A DNA stretch of 64,000 nt from Pycnopodia helianthoides (GCA_032158295.1 CM063249.1:14240078-14304077), one strand, 5' to 3'; counted from the first letter of the stretch, positions 24,185 through 36,339 are shown. Numbers and translations: made by a program. The notes: generated by a model from the sequence alone, not told the origin.

Positions 24185-24368
24185 TGCCTTGTAAAGATTT
24201 ACAAGGTGCTGTGGCACATTCTGCATGCCAGACACACTGGGACGAGTCTGTGTATTACACATAAAGACCTATGACTTTATGTCTCATCTGAAGGACGAAG
24301 CAAGTGCAAGACAGGGACCTGAACCCACACTCTTGAGTAAGAGTACACAAGTTTGAGCTGGGTGGTTA
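24185..24368 (-). mobile_element. SINE-C copy, inverted and diverged
   Basis: 'ACAAGGTGCTGTGGCA', 'CAGACACACTGGGA' and 'TTTATGTCTCATCTGAAGGA' are inverted SINE-C words, followed by a B-box-like AGGGACCTGAACCC (reverse). Confidence 0.6.
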
Positions 24369-24369
24369 G

Positions 24370-24763
24370 ACAGGGCTCGAATTTGATACTGGACCACAGG
24401 CCCGAGGCCAGTGGTTTCATTATCGGGCCAGTAAACTTTTGAGTGGACAAGTCCGGTGGTCTTGTGTTTTTCAGTTTAGTAACAATACATGTACCTCACA
24501 GAAACAAATATGTTCAAATGTTGATTTTGAGTCTGATAAAATACCTTTCTATGTAATGAAGTATACTTAATACCCTAAAAGACAGATGAGATAAATCTTC
24601 TCTTACATGTCTTTGGTGCTTAATTGTTCGAAACAGTTAAATTAGTGTTGCCAGGACTCGGGAAGTTTGATTCTGGTCTTGTGAAATGAATTCTGGTCCA
24701 GTAAACATTTTGAGCTACAAGCCCTGTGGTCTTGTGGATTTTTCGCCCAAATTTGAGCCCTGT
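24370..24763. mobile_element. 394-bp fold-back element with ACAGGGCTC termini
   Basis: ACAGGGCTCGAATTT at 24370-24384 pairs with AAATTTGAGCCCTGT at 24749-24763 (one mismatch). Inner words 'GGTCTTGTG' and CAGTAAAC recur near both ends. Flanks read ..TTAG and TAG.., compatible with a short TAG or TA duplication. No coding capacity. Confidence 0.65.
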
Positions 24764-25469
24764 TAGAGTGCTTGGTTGAATGGTTGGCTGAATTTAAGCA
24801 AAACTGCCGCGTTTGTTTAATGTGCGTTCTCAAGATTCATTTTTATGAAATCAAACAACAAACACTGTGTGTATTATTCTCTACTTCCAAATGTCTTATA
24901 CCATACCTTAGACAAGCAACTTCATTTCAAAATATGTAGTTGCTGATATTGCAAAAATTAGCTCACTTTCAATTAAACTTTTACAGATTATTATTCAAGG
25001 GTAGATTCACCTGAAGATGAACAAAGTATACTGTTTAAATTGTCCGGACCACACAGCTCTTCTCAGACCCCAAAACTCCTCCCAAAAGAGATTTAAACAT
25101 GGTTGTACCCCCAAGTTTACTACTTTCCGAAAGTTGATTTATTAGAAAGAAATGATTTAATGAAAACTGTAGAAGAAGTACTAAAATGAAAGTTGAATTT
25201 GAAACTTTTCTAAGCATAATAGTACAAATGTAAATGAAATCAGAGCACACCGGCTCTTTCCTAAGCCATTAAGGCTCTACAAAATTAATTCCACTGTGCT
25301 ACCTTCATAATATAAAAGATAAGATTGGTATTTATATAGACCATAAGCATTATAGGGCCGAATATTACAAGCATGAACGAGCCGTCACAAAGCTCTGTAT
25401 TCAATGGGCTATTAAAGTTCTACCAAAAACTTTAAGACAATGTAGCATGTCCTGACCGAACTCAAGCGC

Positions 25470-25740
25470 ACAGAACTCAAGCTGTTGTGTTTCTGATAGC
25501 AGAGGGTGGGTTCGAGTCTCTTTCTTGACACTTGGGTCTTTAAGCAAGACGCTTAACCATTATTGCTTCATCCTTCGGATGGAACGTAAAACGGTAGGTC
25601 TTTTGCATAGTGTAATGCACGTAAGAGAACCCGGTTACACTTATTGCTAAGCGAGGGGGTTTGCCCTAGTGTTTCTGGCAGTGGATGCCAAGTGCACTGC
25701 AGCACCTTGTAAACCCTTACTGTACAGGTGCTACATATTT
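25470..25740 (+). mobile_element. SINE-C copy with B box
   Basis: GGTGGGTTCGAGTCTC (25505-25520) is a good B box, followed by 'CTTGGGTCTTTAAGCAAGAC', GCTTAACCATTATTGCTTCA, 'GTTTCTGGCAGTGGATGCC' and GCAGCACCTTGTAAA. Used here as the reference for the longer SINE-C form. Confidence 0.8.
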
Positions 25741-26374
25741 GGGTATCATAATTTATAAACTTCAAAAACTGTCTTAAAAAGTGTTTCTCTTTGTTCAAGC
25801 ATCTCGAGCACCTTATTGGTGGATCCGTGCGCTATAGGACTCCAATATTTTGTACGGTTCGAAAAACCCGAAGGTTTACTTAATTGCCTTTAAGATCTCA
25901 AAGAAAACACTGTAGAAAGACCTAAACTAAAATGTTAGCTTTCTGAAAAATATACAATACATTTAACCATGGACAACAACTTCAAACTGTTAAACAAGAA
26001 TCCACGTGCAATGCATGTGGAAGTTTCGGCAAACTATTGTGATCCCCATGCAATGGTCAGGCACTTTTTGGAATGAGTGAAATCACATTAAAAGCGAAAA
26101 CAAGTGAAACATCAGCCATGATATCAATGTTTTGTGATGTCAAAATAAATAAATAATTAAACAGGTTGTGGTTTGTACATTTGTATGGAAAGTTGTATTG
26201 AGTTGCATTTCTTTCCAATTGATAGAGAAGGTCATCCTGTTTATTGATTTTAATGGATAGTAGCTTCTGTTTGGTAGTTTATACGCTTTGGATTCATCAA
26301 TACAGCTCTTATAGCCATAAAAGACCTAGTTAACTTTTAAGCTAATGAATCAGATCTTCTCCTGTTTACAGAAG

Positions 26375-26530
26375 AAGCATTTCCTGTCCGATGATCGGAT
26401 TAATCCCGTCGCTACAAGTGATTTTTTTGTCCCTTCCCTGAAATTCAATGACTTAACTACTTCACCCCGGTGAGCAGACAGTTTCACAGGGACGGGAGAG
26501 GTGAGTGGATGTTGGACCGCTAATCCAGGT
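26375..26530. promoter_or_regulatory. Cluster of TAATCC-type homeodomain words
   Basis: CGGATTAATCCCG contains the 10-bp palindrome GGATTAATCC (about 26397-26406), the classic paired K50 homeodomain (Otx/Pitx/Gsc class) site. GCTAATCCAGG follows at about 26520. The block is GC-richer than its flanks and outside all repeats. Function is inference. Confidence 0.25.
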
Positions 26531-27177
26531 GGAATTAAAGAAAGGCAATTGTTTGATTATCATATCAAGCAGCTTACGCTCTGTATTGACTGAAGAAGGT
26601 TGATTTGTATGCGTAGTGATGTGTCATCGGGGAGGGGGGGGGGCAGTGTTACTGTCGCCATACCAACTAACGAGAATGTCATTTGAATTCAGTGAAATCG
26701 GGGATGTTGATATGCAACTGGGTGTCAAAACCTTTATGAGGTTATAGAGTTGTATATGAGTCCATCGTGATTACATAAAGCTTGAGTATAGGAGCACTCA
26801 AAGGTAGAGTCATACTTTAGTAATGACCCCGAAGAAAAATGGTGTAATATTTACTCGATAGCCTACTTTTTATAAAGACGGTAATGGTAGTAAGCATCCT
26901 GCGAAATTAATTCGCCTGTAGTGATCAAAAGTCAATGAAAGTATGATACAGAGCTGTGTGTTGAGAGATTTGTGACAACTTGTGATTAGAAGCTATTTTC
27001 AGTCCAATAACTGCATGTGCGCACAGGGTGCCAGACTAAACTGCACACTGGGTTGTGCTGCATTTGGACCGAAAATGGGGTCCAGCAATCGTGCAACCAA
27101 AGAAAACTGGTCCCTCCATGTCGCAACTCTCTTATACACAGCTGTGGCATGATGAAACAGGGGCAATAATATTTAAA

Positions 27178-27245
27178 AGTGCTTTGAGGAGCCCTTGGCT
27201 TGAAAAAGCTCATAATAATTACACATTATAAGAATAATAATTATT
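27178..27245 (+). mobile_element. SINE-C 3' tail
   Basis: 'GCTTTGAGGAGCCCTTGGCT' followed by 'TGAAAAAGCTCATAATAATT' and an A/T-rich tail matches the end of 8085-8342. Confidence 0.55.
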
Positions 27246-28262
27246 ATGAATAATTTATTAGTCAGTGAGATCAATTGAGAGTATTGTTCCTATGAGTAGG
27301 AGTGCAGGTGCTGAACAATCTTCAGTGGAAGTATATGAATAGTATGAATTCTGTGCTTTGAAGACGCATTGATCTGTAATTATTCAACCTCAAAGTGTGA
27401 CTCATCAATTGGTGGATAACAAAATGGTTTTTACAGCATAATGGTAGTTTGTTTCTTCCTTCATGCAGGGCTGGAATTTCCAAGAAAATATCCCCAAGAC
27501 CACTAGGCTTGTTGTAGCTCTGAACTTTCATTTCACCAGAACTATAGTTCTATACGTTTTAAGTTTGCCCTGTTTTCAAACATAGGGTATTTTTAACATA
27601 CAAGATATAATCTTTACACCATGTAAGTTGTGTGCAAATCTGTGAACATTTGTGTTTTCAATCTTGCCAATGTTTTGCACATTTGTAAAGGTTTTTTGCC
27701 TGAATATTTTTGACACCCAATTTTTTTACATTTACAGCCAATTTGGACACCTGTAGGCATACAAGTTAAAGAAAAACAATCTAGACTAGCTCCCTCGTGA
27801 CTGAAGTCAGGGGCAGTGTTTTTAAGTCACCCTAGTGATCAAACTATTAAATGCCCCAAAAAGTGTGCAGATTGGCGAACATTATTCTGTTGCAGCTAAA
27901 TCTCCCACTATCGTTGCATACAAATTATAGATAAATATGACATCTATCACAACTATCCCCTGATAAAATTTATAGCTGGATATTGAATAGCATTGTTTTG
28001 GATACTTGATATTCCCCAGCCCCGAGGCCCACATATTTTTCAGAGAATTTGGAATCCCTGATTTTGCAAAAATGAGAAATAAGCTGGTACAAGTCACACA
28101 AGGCAACTAGATCAAATATCACTGAATAAATCAGAGAGGTGTGGAGAGTTTAAAGAACCTTTATTTCTTGTTATTAAAAAACACTAGACCAGACTTATTT
28201 CAAACAATAAGGGACATGGACTTGTCGTGTGCCTTCTTCTTTCAATAGGGACTGCCAACACA

Positions 28263-28350
28263 GGGCTAAATAGCTCAGTTGGTAGAGCGCCGGCACGTTA
28301 ATCTGGAGGTCACAAGGTCAAGTTCCGCTCTTGTCATTTTTCTTTTTTTC
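28263..28350 (+). mobile_element. tRNA-like sequence, SINE head or tRNA pseudogene
   Basis: TAGCTCAGTTGGTAGAGC (28271-28288) is a near-ideal A box and D arm. An anticodon-like stem (CCGGC...TCTGG) follows, then a weak B box, GGTCAAGTTCC. The acceptor ends do not pair and the T arm is irregular, so it is unlikely to be a working tRNA. Confidence 0.6.
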
Positions 28351-28639
28351 ACCCCAAACTATTAGGCCGCCGCCTTGTAAAATTTCTGAAGCAACACTTT
28401 TTGATGTAGCAACATATCTGTAGGCCTATATTTTTGAATTACTTTTATTACAATTTTCAATATCCCTGACCCTCTCGAATCCTATTCAGGAAGTTGTCTG
28501 ATTTTTTAGGATCTGGGACTGTAGGCATAAAGAGTAAAATTTGCTATAAATCACTGAGCCAGGTAGGCCTATATCAATCTTATCCAAGTCCAAAGTTTTT
28601 AATGTTGAGTTACCAATAGAGTGGAGGACAACAGGAGCC

Positions 28640-28918
28640 AATGGATTGGTTTCATATTGCACCATGGCACCTTGTAAACCTCAACATGGTGCTATGTAAA
28701 GGAAAAAGGTCTCATACTTCAAAATGTAACTCTGCATACCTTGCAGAAAAAAAACACTGAGCGCTTTGCATGGGGCTATGTAAGGAAAAAGGTCTCATAC
28801 TTCAAAACAGAACTCTGCATACCTTGCAGGAAAAAATACTGAGCGCTTCGAGACGCCCATCGGGCGTGATAAAGAACTTTGTATTATTATTTATATTATC
28901 ATTATTATTATTAATATT
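28640..28918 (+). mobile_element. LINE-like 3' end with internal tandem duplication
   Basis: A unit of about 84 bases from 28688 ('GGTGCTATGTAAAGGAAAAA') repeats at 28772. The second copy runs into GAGCGCTTCGAGACGCCCAT, CGGGCGTGATAAAGAACTTT and an (ATT)n tail, the style of L2/CR1-like 3' ends. No coding part remains. Confidence 0.55.
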
Positions 28919-29324
28919 GCTTTTAGGGGTTTCAGGAGGGTCCCTAGCATAAGAGAATGAATTAAGGGGCGGAGCTTAATGCCAAGGGGGCATAAAATCT
29001 CTAGAGGGTGTGACAGTAGTTATCCGTTAAATAAATGTAAAACAAGTTTCCGCCATTTGGATTGCTGTGATTGTGTCTTTTTTGTGTATGGCGAGGGGCA
29101 TTGCAAGACGCACACTCCGCATGTGTATCGAACTTGTTACTCACATGGGCGTGGTTGATAGATAGTTTCTTTGATGGGCGGGCTCAATAGATCAGTCTAT
29201 GACAGTCCTACAATAGAGCCGACACAGCAATAAACTAGTTTAAAAAAAACCTGCTGGATTCCCTTCCTTCAAACAGTAGAATTGAAATAAACAATATGCA
29301 GATCTGATACATGTACTTTCAGAG

Positions 29325-29420
29325 GCGGTAGAGGCATTTGCCTCCGTGCACCTAGTCATCGCCTTGGTGCCTCTTGACATGTTTCATCACAAATTTCCAT
29401 TTCTTTCATTGAGGTGCTCT
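29325..29420 (-). mobile_element. SINE-B fragment
   Basis: 'GGCATTTGCCTCCGTGCACC' and CATCGCCTTGGTGCCTCTTG match the inverted SINE-B at 53997-54265. Confidence 0.55.
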
Positions 29421-29482
29421 GTGCAGTCTTGTGTTTTTCAATGTGTAAGAATACTCATGTGTAACAATGTTGTCTTTGTGCT

Positions 29483-29889
29483 TTAAAGGGCGGGTATACC
29501 TTTGGTAATTACTTTACCTTTGGTAAATTAATGACCATAAATACTTACTTGGTAAGAAGCACTGCAGCTGTTGATAATGTATAACTTGTTGAGAAACGAT
29601 TCCCTTTAAGGGAATGTGGTTTTAGAGAGAGGCATTAAAAAACAATTCAATCTAAGAATCGTTTTTCAGATTGTGTATTCCAATTTTTGGATTTTTCTTC
29701 CTTTCGTGGACATAACCACTCTAGATTTCAGCAATATCTTTAAAACCTCAAAAACCATATATCTTTAAAACCCTACCATATTTTGAAATGAAATGTTCAC
29801 AGGTTAGTTTTATTGTATATAACTACATTTATATCTAAGACTACAACAATCGAAAGGTTCCAAAAACTAAAGGTATACTTTGCCTTTAA
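29483..29889. mobile_element. TTAA-flanked TIR element, family III, copy 1 (407 bp)
   Basis: Starts TTAAAGGGCGGGTATACCTT and ends, on the other strand, TTAAAGGCAAAGTATACCTT. The interior shares GGTAAGAAGCACTGCAGCTG, 'GTTGATAATGTATAAC', 'GGTTTTAGAGAGAGGCATTA' and 'CAGATTGTGTATTCCA' with 49737-50110. No coding capacity. Confidence 0.8.
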
Positions 29890-30519
29890 GGAAGTAAGGA
29901 AGGAGAAGTTTGCAAAGGTTGAGTGAGCCAGAGTGAGCAGGCCCCGGGCCATGGCTCCTCCAGAGCCCCGGCATGGCAAGCATTCTAGAGTCTACTTGGG
30001 TGCTATTCATGTTACACATCTACCTGTGGTACTACTGGTATGGCAAACATGCCGAGGCCAAACTGCAATGACCTTGACTCTTTTACCTTGTTCTTAATTA
30101 CCATGTTGAGTTTCTTATTTAAAGGCTCTGTACATCATTTATAATTACCGTCAATATTTCTGGGCTACATGTCACTTAACACCTTTTTCACACATGACTT
30201 GGAGTAAAGAAAGTGTTTTTGAATAGAGCTATTTTCAATACTATGGCTTTGGCTTAGATTGGCTGTGGCTCAGGTACCATCCCTCTGTTTGAATTAATGT
30301 TGAAGCTCAGAAGACAGAGCCTAAACCCGAAGCCATGGTTTCCAAAAGGGTTGGGATCAACGTTACAATCTCTTTCCCACTGTAGGTCTGTAGCTAGCCT
30401 CTGACTTTTCTACAGATACATTTTTCATGGTAAATATGTCACCAGTGTGCCTGACCTGGTTCCTCCTATCAGGATATTTGACCGTAAAACCAGGCTTTTT
30501 GCTTCTTTTCACCCACACA

Positions 30520-30648
30520 CTCTTGCTTTGCTGAGATATAGAACAAAAGGGCCATTCTAACAGCTTTATTCCTTGAACTGCATCTCTATGGAACTCCTTG
30601 CCTGGTGCATGTTTCCCTCCATCCTACAATCTAGAGGAATTTATCTAA
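30520..30648 (+). pseudogene. Decayed non-LTR retrotransposon C-terminus
   Basis: In the frame starting at 30541 the translation is EQKGHSNSFIP, a stop, then TASLWNSLPGACFPPSYNLE and EFI, stop at 30646-30648. This follows the pattern K.SF.PRT..LWNSLP...FP.SYNL..FK of Jockey-like reverse-transcriptase ends. The in-frame stop and missing tail show it is dead. Confidence 0.6.
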
Positions 30649-31529
30649 GAGGAATTTATCAATTCCTACCTTCAGCTTCCCTGACTTATTTCCATCTTAA
30701 ATGTTTTCTTTTTGTAGCCCCTTACCAAGTTTGGCTCGTTTCCTTGTTTGGGGCGAACTTGCATAAAAAATAAAAAGAAGGAGTATAAACTAGAATAGAC
30801 CCCGTGTGAGTATTAGAGGCTGCCAGCGCTGAGGTCGGTGGAAACATGCATGCATGTACACGCCATCTACAACTCTCGGCCAATAATTGACCTCAGTGAG
30901 GGCGCTGTTTGAGCTTGTGACATCATATGCAAGGGGCCAATATGAAATGGGTCACTGTTTAGATTAGACACTTACTAATGGCAATATTGCTTAGCATGAG
31001 TTACAGGCAAAATTATCACCTTGTCCATGTTCTTGTCGACAGACTTAATATCAATAAATATTTGTTGCCATTCAGGGGCCATTTTATATTGTTGGTTTTA
31101 AGTTTCTTTTTTGGTGGTCAAAATATTTTGGACCAATCCAAAACAACCCCAATTTTATGTGTTTTTTTTTAATGTTTGTGTTTTTGTTTTGTTTTGTTTT
31201 TAATTGCATTTTCTTTGACCCACCAGTCCATACTTTATATTGTTATTATAATTTTGTATTTATCTATTTTTTATGATTTTTTTTAAGGGGGGGGGCCCAA
31301 AGCAATAATTTAAAACTCTGATTATTCTGATAAGCTCCTTGGTAGTCCGTGACAGAATACTGATGTAATGTATTTCTGTCCACCTTCCCAAACCCAAGAG
31401 TAGAAAATTATGGAAGGTTGAAGGCAAGGTTTCTCTGCCTTCTTTAAAGGTCCGGCCATCTGCGGGACTAACCAAATTCATTTACACAATCCGATCCCCC
31501 CTCAGGATTTGTTAAGAGGTAGAAATCTG

Positions 31530-31800
31530 CCCGAATGAATTGCAAATCGGCATAATCGCTGCCCAGCAACACCACCTAATGCAATTAGGGCCAGTCGTCG
31601 CGGACAGGTGTCCGACGTCGCGCGAGGACATCACCCTACCCTGGGTTCTGCTCCCTCTTGTGCTTTTACAGCAGTTTCGCGGGGAGTCGCACGCTAGGTG
31701 CCATGTAATTGTGCGTCCAGTCCAATGTAATTACCCGTGCATTTTTACAGGAAACGCTTTTCACACTTGCTCACATTCCCCGCAGGTGGTGCATATCCCA
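31530..31800. promoter_or_regulatory. CpG-rich block with homeodomain words
   Basis: GTCGTCGCGGACAGGTGTCC and GACGTCGCGCGAGGAC (31595-31628) are far richer in CpG than the region. Nearby are CTAATGCAATTAG (31577-31589), two TGTAATT words (31703, 31727) and CGCAGGTGG. No repeat match. A 111-codon frame crosses it (31540-31875) but shows no known domain. Confidence 0.3.
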
Positions 31801-32554
31801 AGGCCTGATACGATTACTTGTATTGTGTTATCCATACAAATTGTATTAATTTTTTTCTCTCTGAATTTCATTTAAAATTGATTTTTTTTCTTTCTTCGAC
31901 TCGCACCACTGGGTTTTGTCAACCAGGCACTTAGTCACTGTCTTTGATTTATCTGAGGTAGATGCATGTTTACAGAAAAGATTTTTGTATATTGACCATT
32001 CCTAATGTTAAAGGAAGGTCATGAAATTTGTTCCACTTTTCTCTCTCTTCCTCTTTCCCAAAGTGCTCTCAGACTTATATTGAAATGTTGCACTGTATAA
32101 ATACTGTTTATGATTTTTAATTTTTGCTAATTGTCTCAAGTGTAACTTTCTCTCAATCTTTTGTTTCCATTGAAAATAGCCTCAATTTTTCAGTCTTTAT
32201 TTCAGGAAAACGGTTGTAGTTATTCAACCTTCCCTTCAAATATGTTTTTCTTCCCAACGCATAATTTTTTTTAAATGTCTGCATTGGACTAAAAAACACA
32301 TAGCTGTGATGAAAGCACCTATCTAAAGCTGTCCTACTCCTAGCTTAACCCCTAACCCCTCTTGGCCGAGCAATTCATCACTGTTTGGATGTCGAATGTT
32401 GATGTATGGCAGGAGTGTGCCTTCAACTCTGAAACAACGTTTGAAGAAAGACCTCTCTGTATCTGGACAGCACTCTGAGCTGACAAAAACCATATTGCAG
32501 TGCTTAAAAAGCAGTGTGAAAAAACACACAAAAATTATAATAAAGCCCTTTGCA

Positions 32555-32830
32555 CACTGCATAGCCAATTCCCAGGAAATAAATCACAGGAAAATTTTGG
32601 GGAATATTAATTCTTTATTCATTTATTACATTTTAACCCAACACTATCCCTTTTTTCTTTCACACTTGATGCATTTTTCCTGGGAAAAATTCACCGTTAC
32701 CCTACCTTTAATCCTACCCTCAGGTAGGGGCTGCTATTTTCCTAGGAAATGGCAATTCACCAGGAGTTTGCCAGGGTTAGCAATTCAAGTGTGAAAAGGT
32801 TAACCAACCCAGGAATTTCTCAGGAAATTT
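32555..32830 (-). repeat. 'CCTGGGAAA' repeat family, copy 3
   Basis: 'GGCAATTCACCAGGAGTTTG' and CCAGGGTTAGCAATTCAAGT then GTGAAAAGGTTAAC are the inverted form of 40965-41010. Confidence 0.7.
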
Positions 32831-33534
32831 GTCTTTTTTGAAAGAAGCTGTGACTTTTAAAGCTCGTTGCTCTAGCTCCATGCTCTATGGTTGGAATGAT
32901 TATGGGCAGTTGAACTGTGAAACCAATTGATGTGTACAATATGGGTAACAAACTGATTGGAAATGCAGCAAATATTGATTGTATACCATCTGATTAGTTT
33001 ATATTACAACTCTGTCAATATATCTGATCATCGATATTGATTCACTCTCAAACCCCAATTCATAAAAATAAAAAAACTGTTTCCGCAAATGGTAAATATT
33101 GACTGCAATAATGTGCCCAAGTGTTCAAATTAATTTCACTCATTTCGATCAATTATTGACTTGCTGTTTGTTTTATAGTAAGGCCACATTCAATTGAAGC
33201 AACTTTGGATGCGGCTATGGCCCTTGGCTGCAGTGGCATGTCTCAAGTCTGGCTTATTGAATCTCAAATTAGTACCAAAGTATTTTACTTTGCTGTTTTC
33301 CAAAACTTGTTCCAAGTCAAGGATATAACCAATTAGTCAGGTCTTAATCTTAAATACGTGATTTAAGTGCAAGAAAGACTTATCGGTCTGAGTTGAAATT
33401 TACAATCTCAGTGGACAAAACTGCAAATCATTTTTAAAAGTTTGTATTGTGTGATTTTTACAAAATTTGTATATATCAAGTGTTAACCAGGTATCACGTG
33501 TGCAAAACTTGGATATCATTGCCTTGCTAGCCTA

Positions 33535-33665
33535 GTACTCAGTAGAAATCTGTAGTAGTACCTTGTAAGTTGTAGAAATCTAGAAGTACCTAGTGGAAAT
33601 CTTGTGGTACCTAGTACAAACCTATTAGTATCTAGTACTAGTAGAAACCTTGTAGTGCCACCTAT
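33535..33665. repeat. Degenerate tandem repeat, unit about 24 bp
   Basis: Roughly five units built on GTAGAAATCT.GTAGTACCTA. Read on the minus strand they give repeated TTRF.LGT peptides, an artefact of the repeat. Confidence 0.7.
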
Positions 33666-35314
33666 AAAAGTTCGCCACGAACTGACACCAACCTTTCTTA
33701 CTTTATCGTTGATTAATTTAGGGCGAAAAGCAGTAAAAAGCACCGTATGTATGAAAGTTCAAAGCATCAAGTCCCCACTATAAGAAAACTAGTTTGAAAA
33801 TTAACCACTTTAAATTTTGTTAGGATAGTGTTAATTTCTTAAAAAAAACTTCTTCAAACTTTTAAAACCAAAGATCTGTTTTCTCCTGTTGGGCCCTACT
33901 TTATTTTTTACTGGTATAAATCCTTACAGTGAGTTGTGTGTCATTTGTGGCAGTCACAAAATTGCTAAACATGCATACGTTGCCTCGTGTTTTAGGGCCA
34001 CTTTAAAAGTCTGTAATTAGAGAGACATATAACAATTTAATGCGTTGCAGGTGCAATTTGACTGTTTCACACTAGAATGTGAGTGGCCCCACTACAGCTT
34101 GAAAGTGTAATTTATTTTTTACGCTCGGTTCATGAACAAGCGACAGTCTCCAGGCATCTTAATTCATACAAACCCCAGCAATGAAATGTTTAGTGGCAGT
34201 CAAAAATTGCTAACATCAACTGGTTTTTTCCCCATAAACTATTTGAGATAGTTAGGCATAACTTTACTGCGGATTTCAGCTGGTTGAATGGTGACTTTCA
34301 ATCCTTATCAATGGGTGGCCCAACAACCTCCAACCTCAAAAAAGTTATGTTTCTCTAAGGTTGACTCTTTCTGAGAACACTAGTGCGTCTTAAGCTCTAT
34401 ACAACCCAACCCTGATCAAGTGCTTGTGGTTTTAAAATACATTTTACGAATACTGGTTTTTCCCTAAATCTAGTGCAGTGAATTCAAGACATAACTCCTT
34501 CACTCAAGATTTTCAGCTTGGTTGAAGATGGTTGAAGGTTAATGCTTTAATTGGGGGGAAAAACCTTCACTTTGTTTAGTTTAGGTTGACTCTTTTAGGA
34601 AACATAACAATGTCCTCGGTCTATGATGATTGCAGTATATATGCAGGGCAACCAATATCGAAGGAATTGTACAAATGAACACATTTTTTCAAAGCGCAAT
34701 AGTGTTTTTTTCCAAGTGCTTAGCCAACATTGATAATTATCAAAGACTGACATCCATACTCTTAATCTTACTTACCCAACACATACAAGATATAACAAAC
34801 CAGTGAAAGGTTCAATTTACCCACCTACCACCAGCAATTTCGAGGGGAAAAAAAGTCAACATTTTTAAACATTGGTTACTCTGAATAGCCCCTTAGTTTT
34901 TAACCCTGACACATATTGCCAGCGCATACATTGTACAGTCATGGTATCATTTATCAAGGCTCATTCCCCAACTCCACATTTCTTTCACTCTCAACCTCTG
35001 CCCCGCTTTCAGTTGGTAATAGCTTCCATGTGCTGTAGGATCAATCCTCAGGGGATGGTAATTCACTGAACACCAGACAGTAGTAGAAATATCAAGGTCT
35101 GTATTAAGATGCAATAGCTCTTGTGAACAGTTAAAGGTAATGTACAGGATTGGTCAGTATTGAATAAAGAATTGATTAATTTCAATCTGGCAGTAAGGTC
35201 ATAACAGAGACATATTTCTGTTTGAATTAAGAATAACCGGAGAAGTCAAGAACATTGTCAACTCCGTACAAAATAAATCAACTCTAACCATGGAGGAAAG
35301 GCCCTAACTCTATA

Positions 35315-36030
35315 TAGCTTGTTGATACTGAATATCAGGCACTCTGTCACTAACGTTTTAGGAAGCTTGGTTTTCTTTTAAAGGAACATTACAGAATTGG
35401 TTTTTGCTAACAAAACAGTTGCTGGCAGTGTAAAAAAGCACTTTATGTAATCCACCATATACATAAACTGACCAACCTGTAGAAGTTTGAGATCGATCGG
35501 CCATCTGGGTCACGAGAAAATAGTGAAAAACCGATCACACATTTGCATGAAATCATATAGGTTCAACAAATGAATAAAACGCTCACTGAGCGATAAACTC
35601 CAATCGGAAAATTAGTTTATTCATTTCATCAAATATGGCATTTCAGACAGAAATATTTCAAGGGATGTTTTCTACTATCATCATCATTAGACCGTGTAAG
35701 TTTTATGTAAATCTGTGATCAAAAAGTTTTTTCTTCTTACCAATTCTGTAATGTTCCTTTAAATGTTTCAAGGCTATACAGCAAGGTATACATGGAATAC
35801 TGTTGTTGTTACAAACTTAAGATCATAGTTTAAAACTTCATTAAAATTCTGCTAACCAACCCCAGTCCATTGAAATGAAACAGCATGGTTTGAATTATTT
35901 GATTCTGTTGGACTGAAGACTGCACAAGTAAAGTGATTAATGCTTTACATGGGATCAGGCATACCATCACAATCAGAGTACAACAATTTGGGAATGGATC
36001 CTAGCAAATCTCTCAAAGAAGTTAGGATAA
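35315..36030 (+). repeat. Duplicate of 15795-16440, interrupted by a TTAA element
   Basis: Left part 35315-35377 and right part 35763-36030 match the other copy in order (TAGCTTGTTGATACTGAATA ... ACTGTTGTTGTTACAAAC ... GGATCCTAGCAAATC). Same orientation, 19.5 kb apart, well diverged. Confidence 0.7.
35378..35762. mobile_element. TTAA-flanked TIR element, family II, copy 2 (385 bp)
   Basis: Same perfect TIRs (TTAAAGGAACATTACAGAAT) and nearly the same interior as 20003-20381, including 'GATCGATCGGCCATCTGGGT' and 'AACGCTCACTGAGCGATAAA'. The high identity suggests recent activity. It interrupts a duplicated segment, so the pre-insertion sequence is visible at 15795-16440. Confidence 0.85.
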
Positions 36031-36194
36031 ATATAGAACAGCTTCTCTTAAAAAAGTTAAGATAAATATAGAACAGCAGGTTATTGGGGTGTGCCAACAA
36101 AGAGGGCTTAAACAATGCTTCAAATGTTCCTCTTGATAGAAATATTTTCTTCCTTTTTTTCTACTTACAAAAAAACCAATGAAAGAAAACTGGT

Positions 36195-36335
36195 CAGCCC
36201 TAGGGGGCAGAGCTTGAGCCCCCTCTCTCTTGTCCCTCCTTTGAGTCTCTCTCTTATGAGTCCACCCCTCCACGCCCCTTCCCTGAGGCCCCACCCTTTA
36301 GGCCCCCTCCCCAAGCCCCCCTCCTTTATGGGTGT
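36195..36335. repeat. Pyrimidine-rich low-complexity tract
   Basis: Runs of CCCCCTCTCTCT, CCACCCCTCCACGCCCC and GGCCCCCTCCCCAAGCCCCC on the + strand. Open frames here (36022-36458 on both strands) reflect this bias. Confidence 0.7.
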
Positions 36336-36339
36336 GCCA

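Noticed and set aside
28263..28350. Functional tRNA gene
   Set aside because: The D arm is good, but the acceptor stem does not pair and the T arm is irregular, so it is better called a SINE head or pseudogene.
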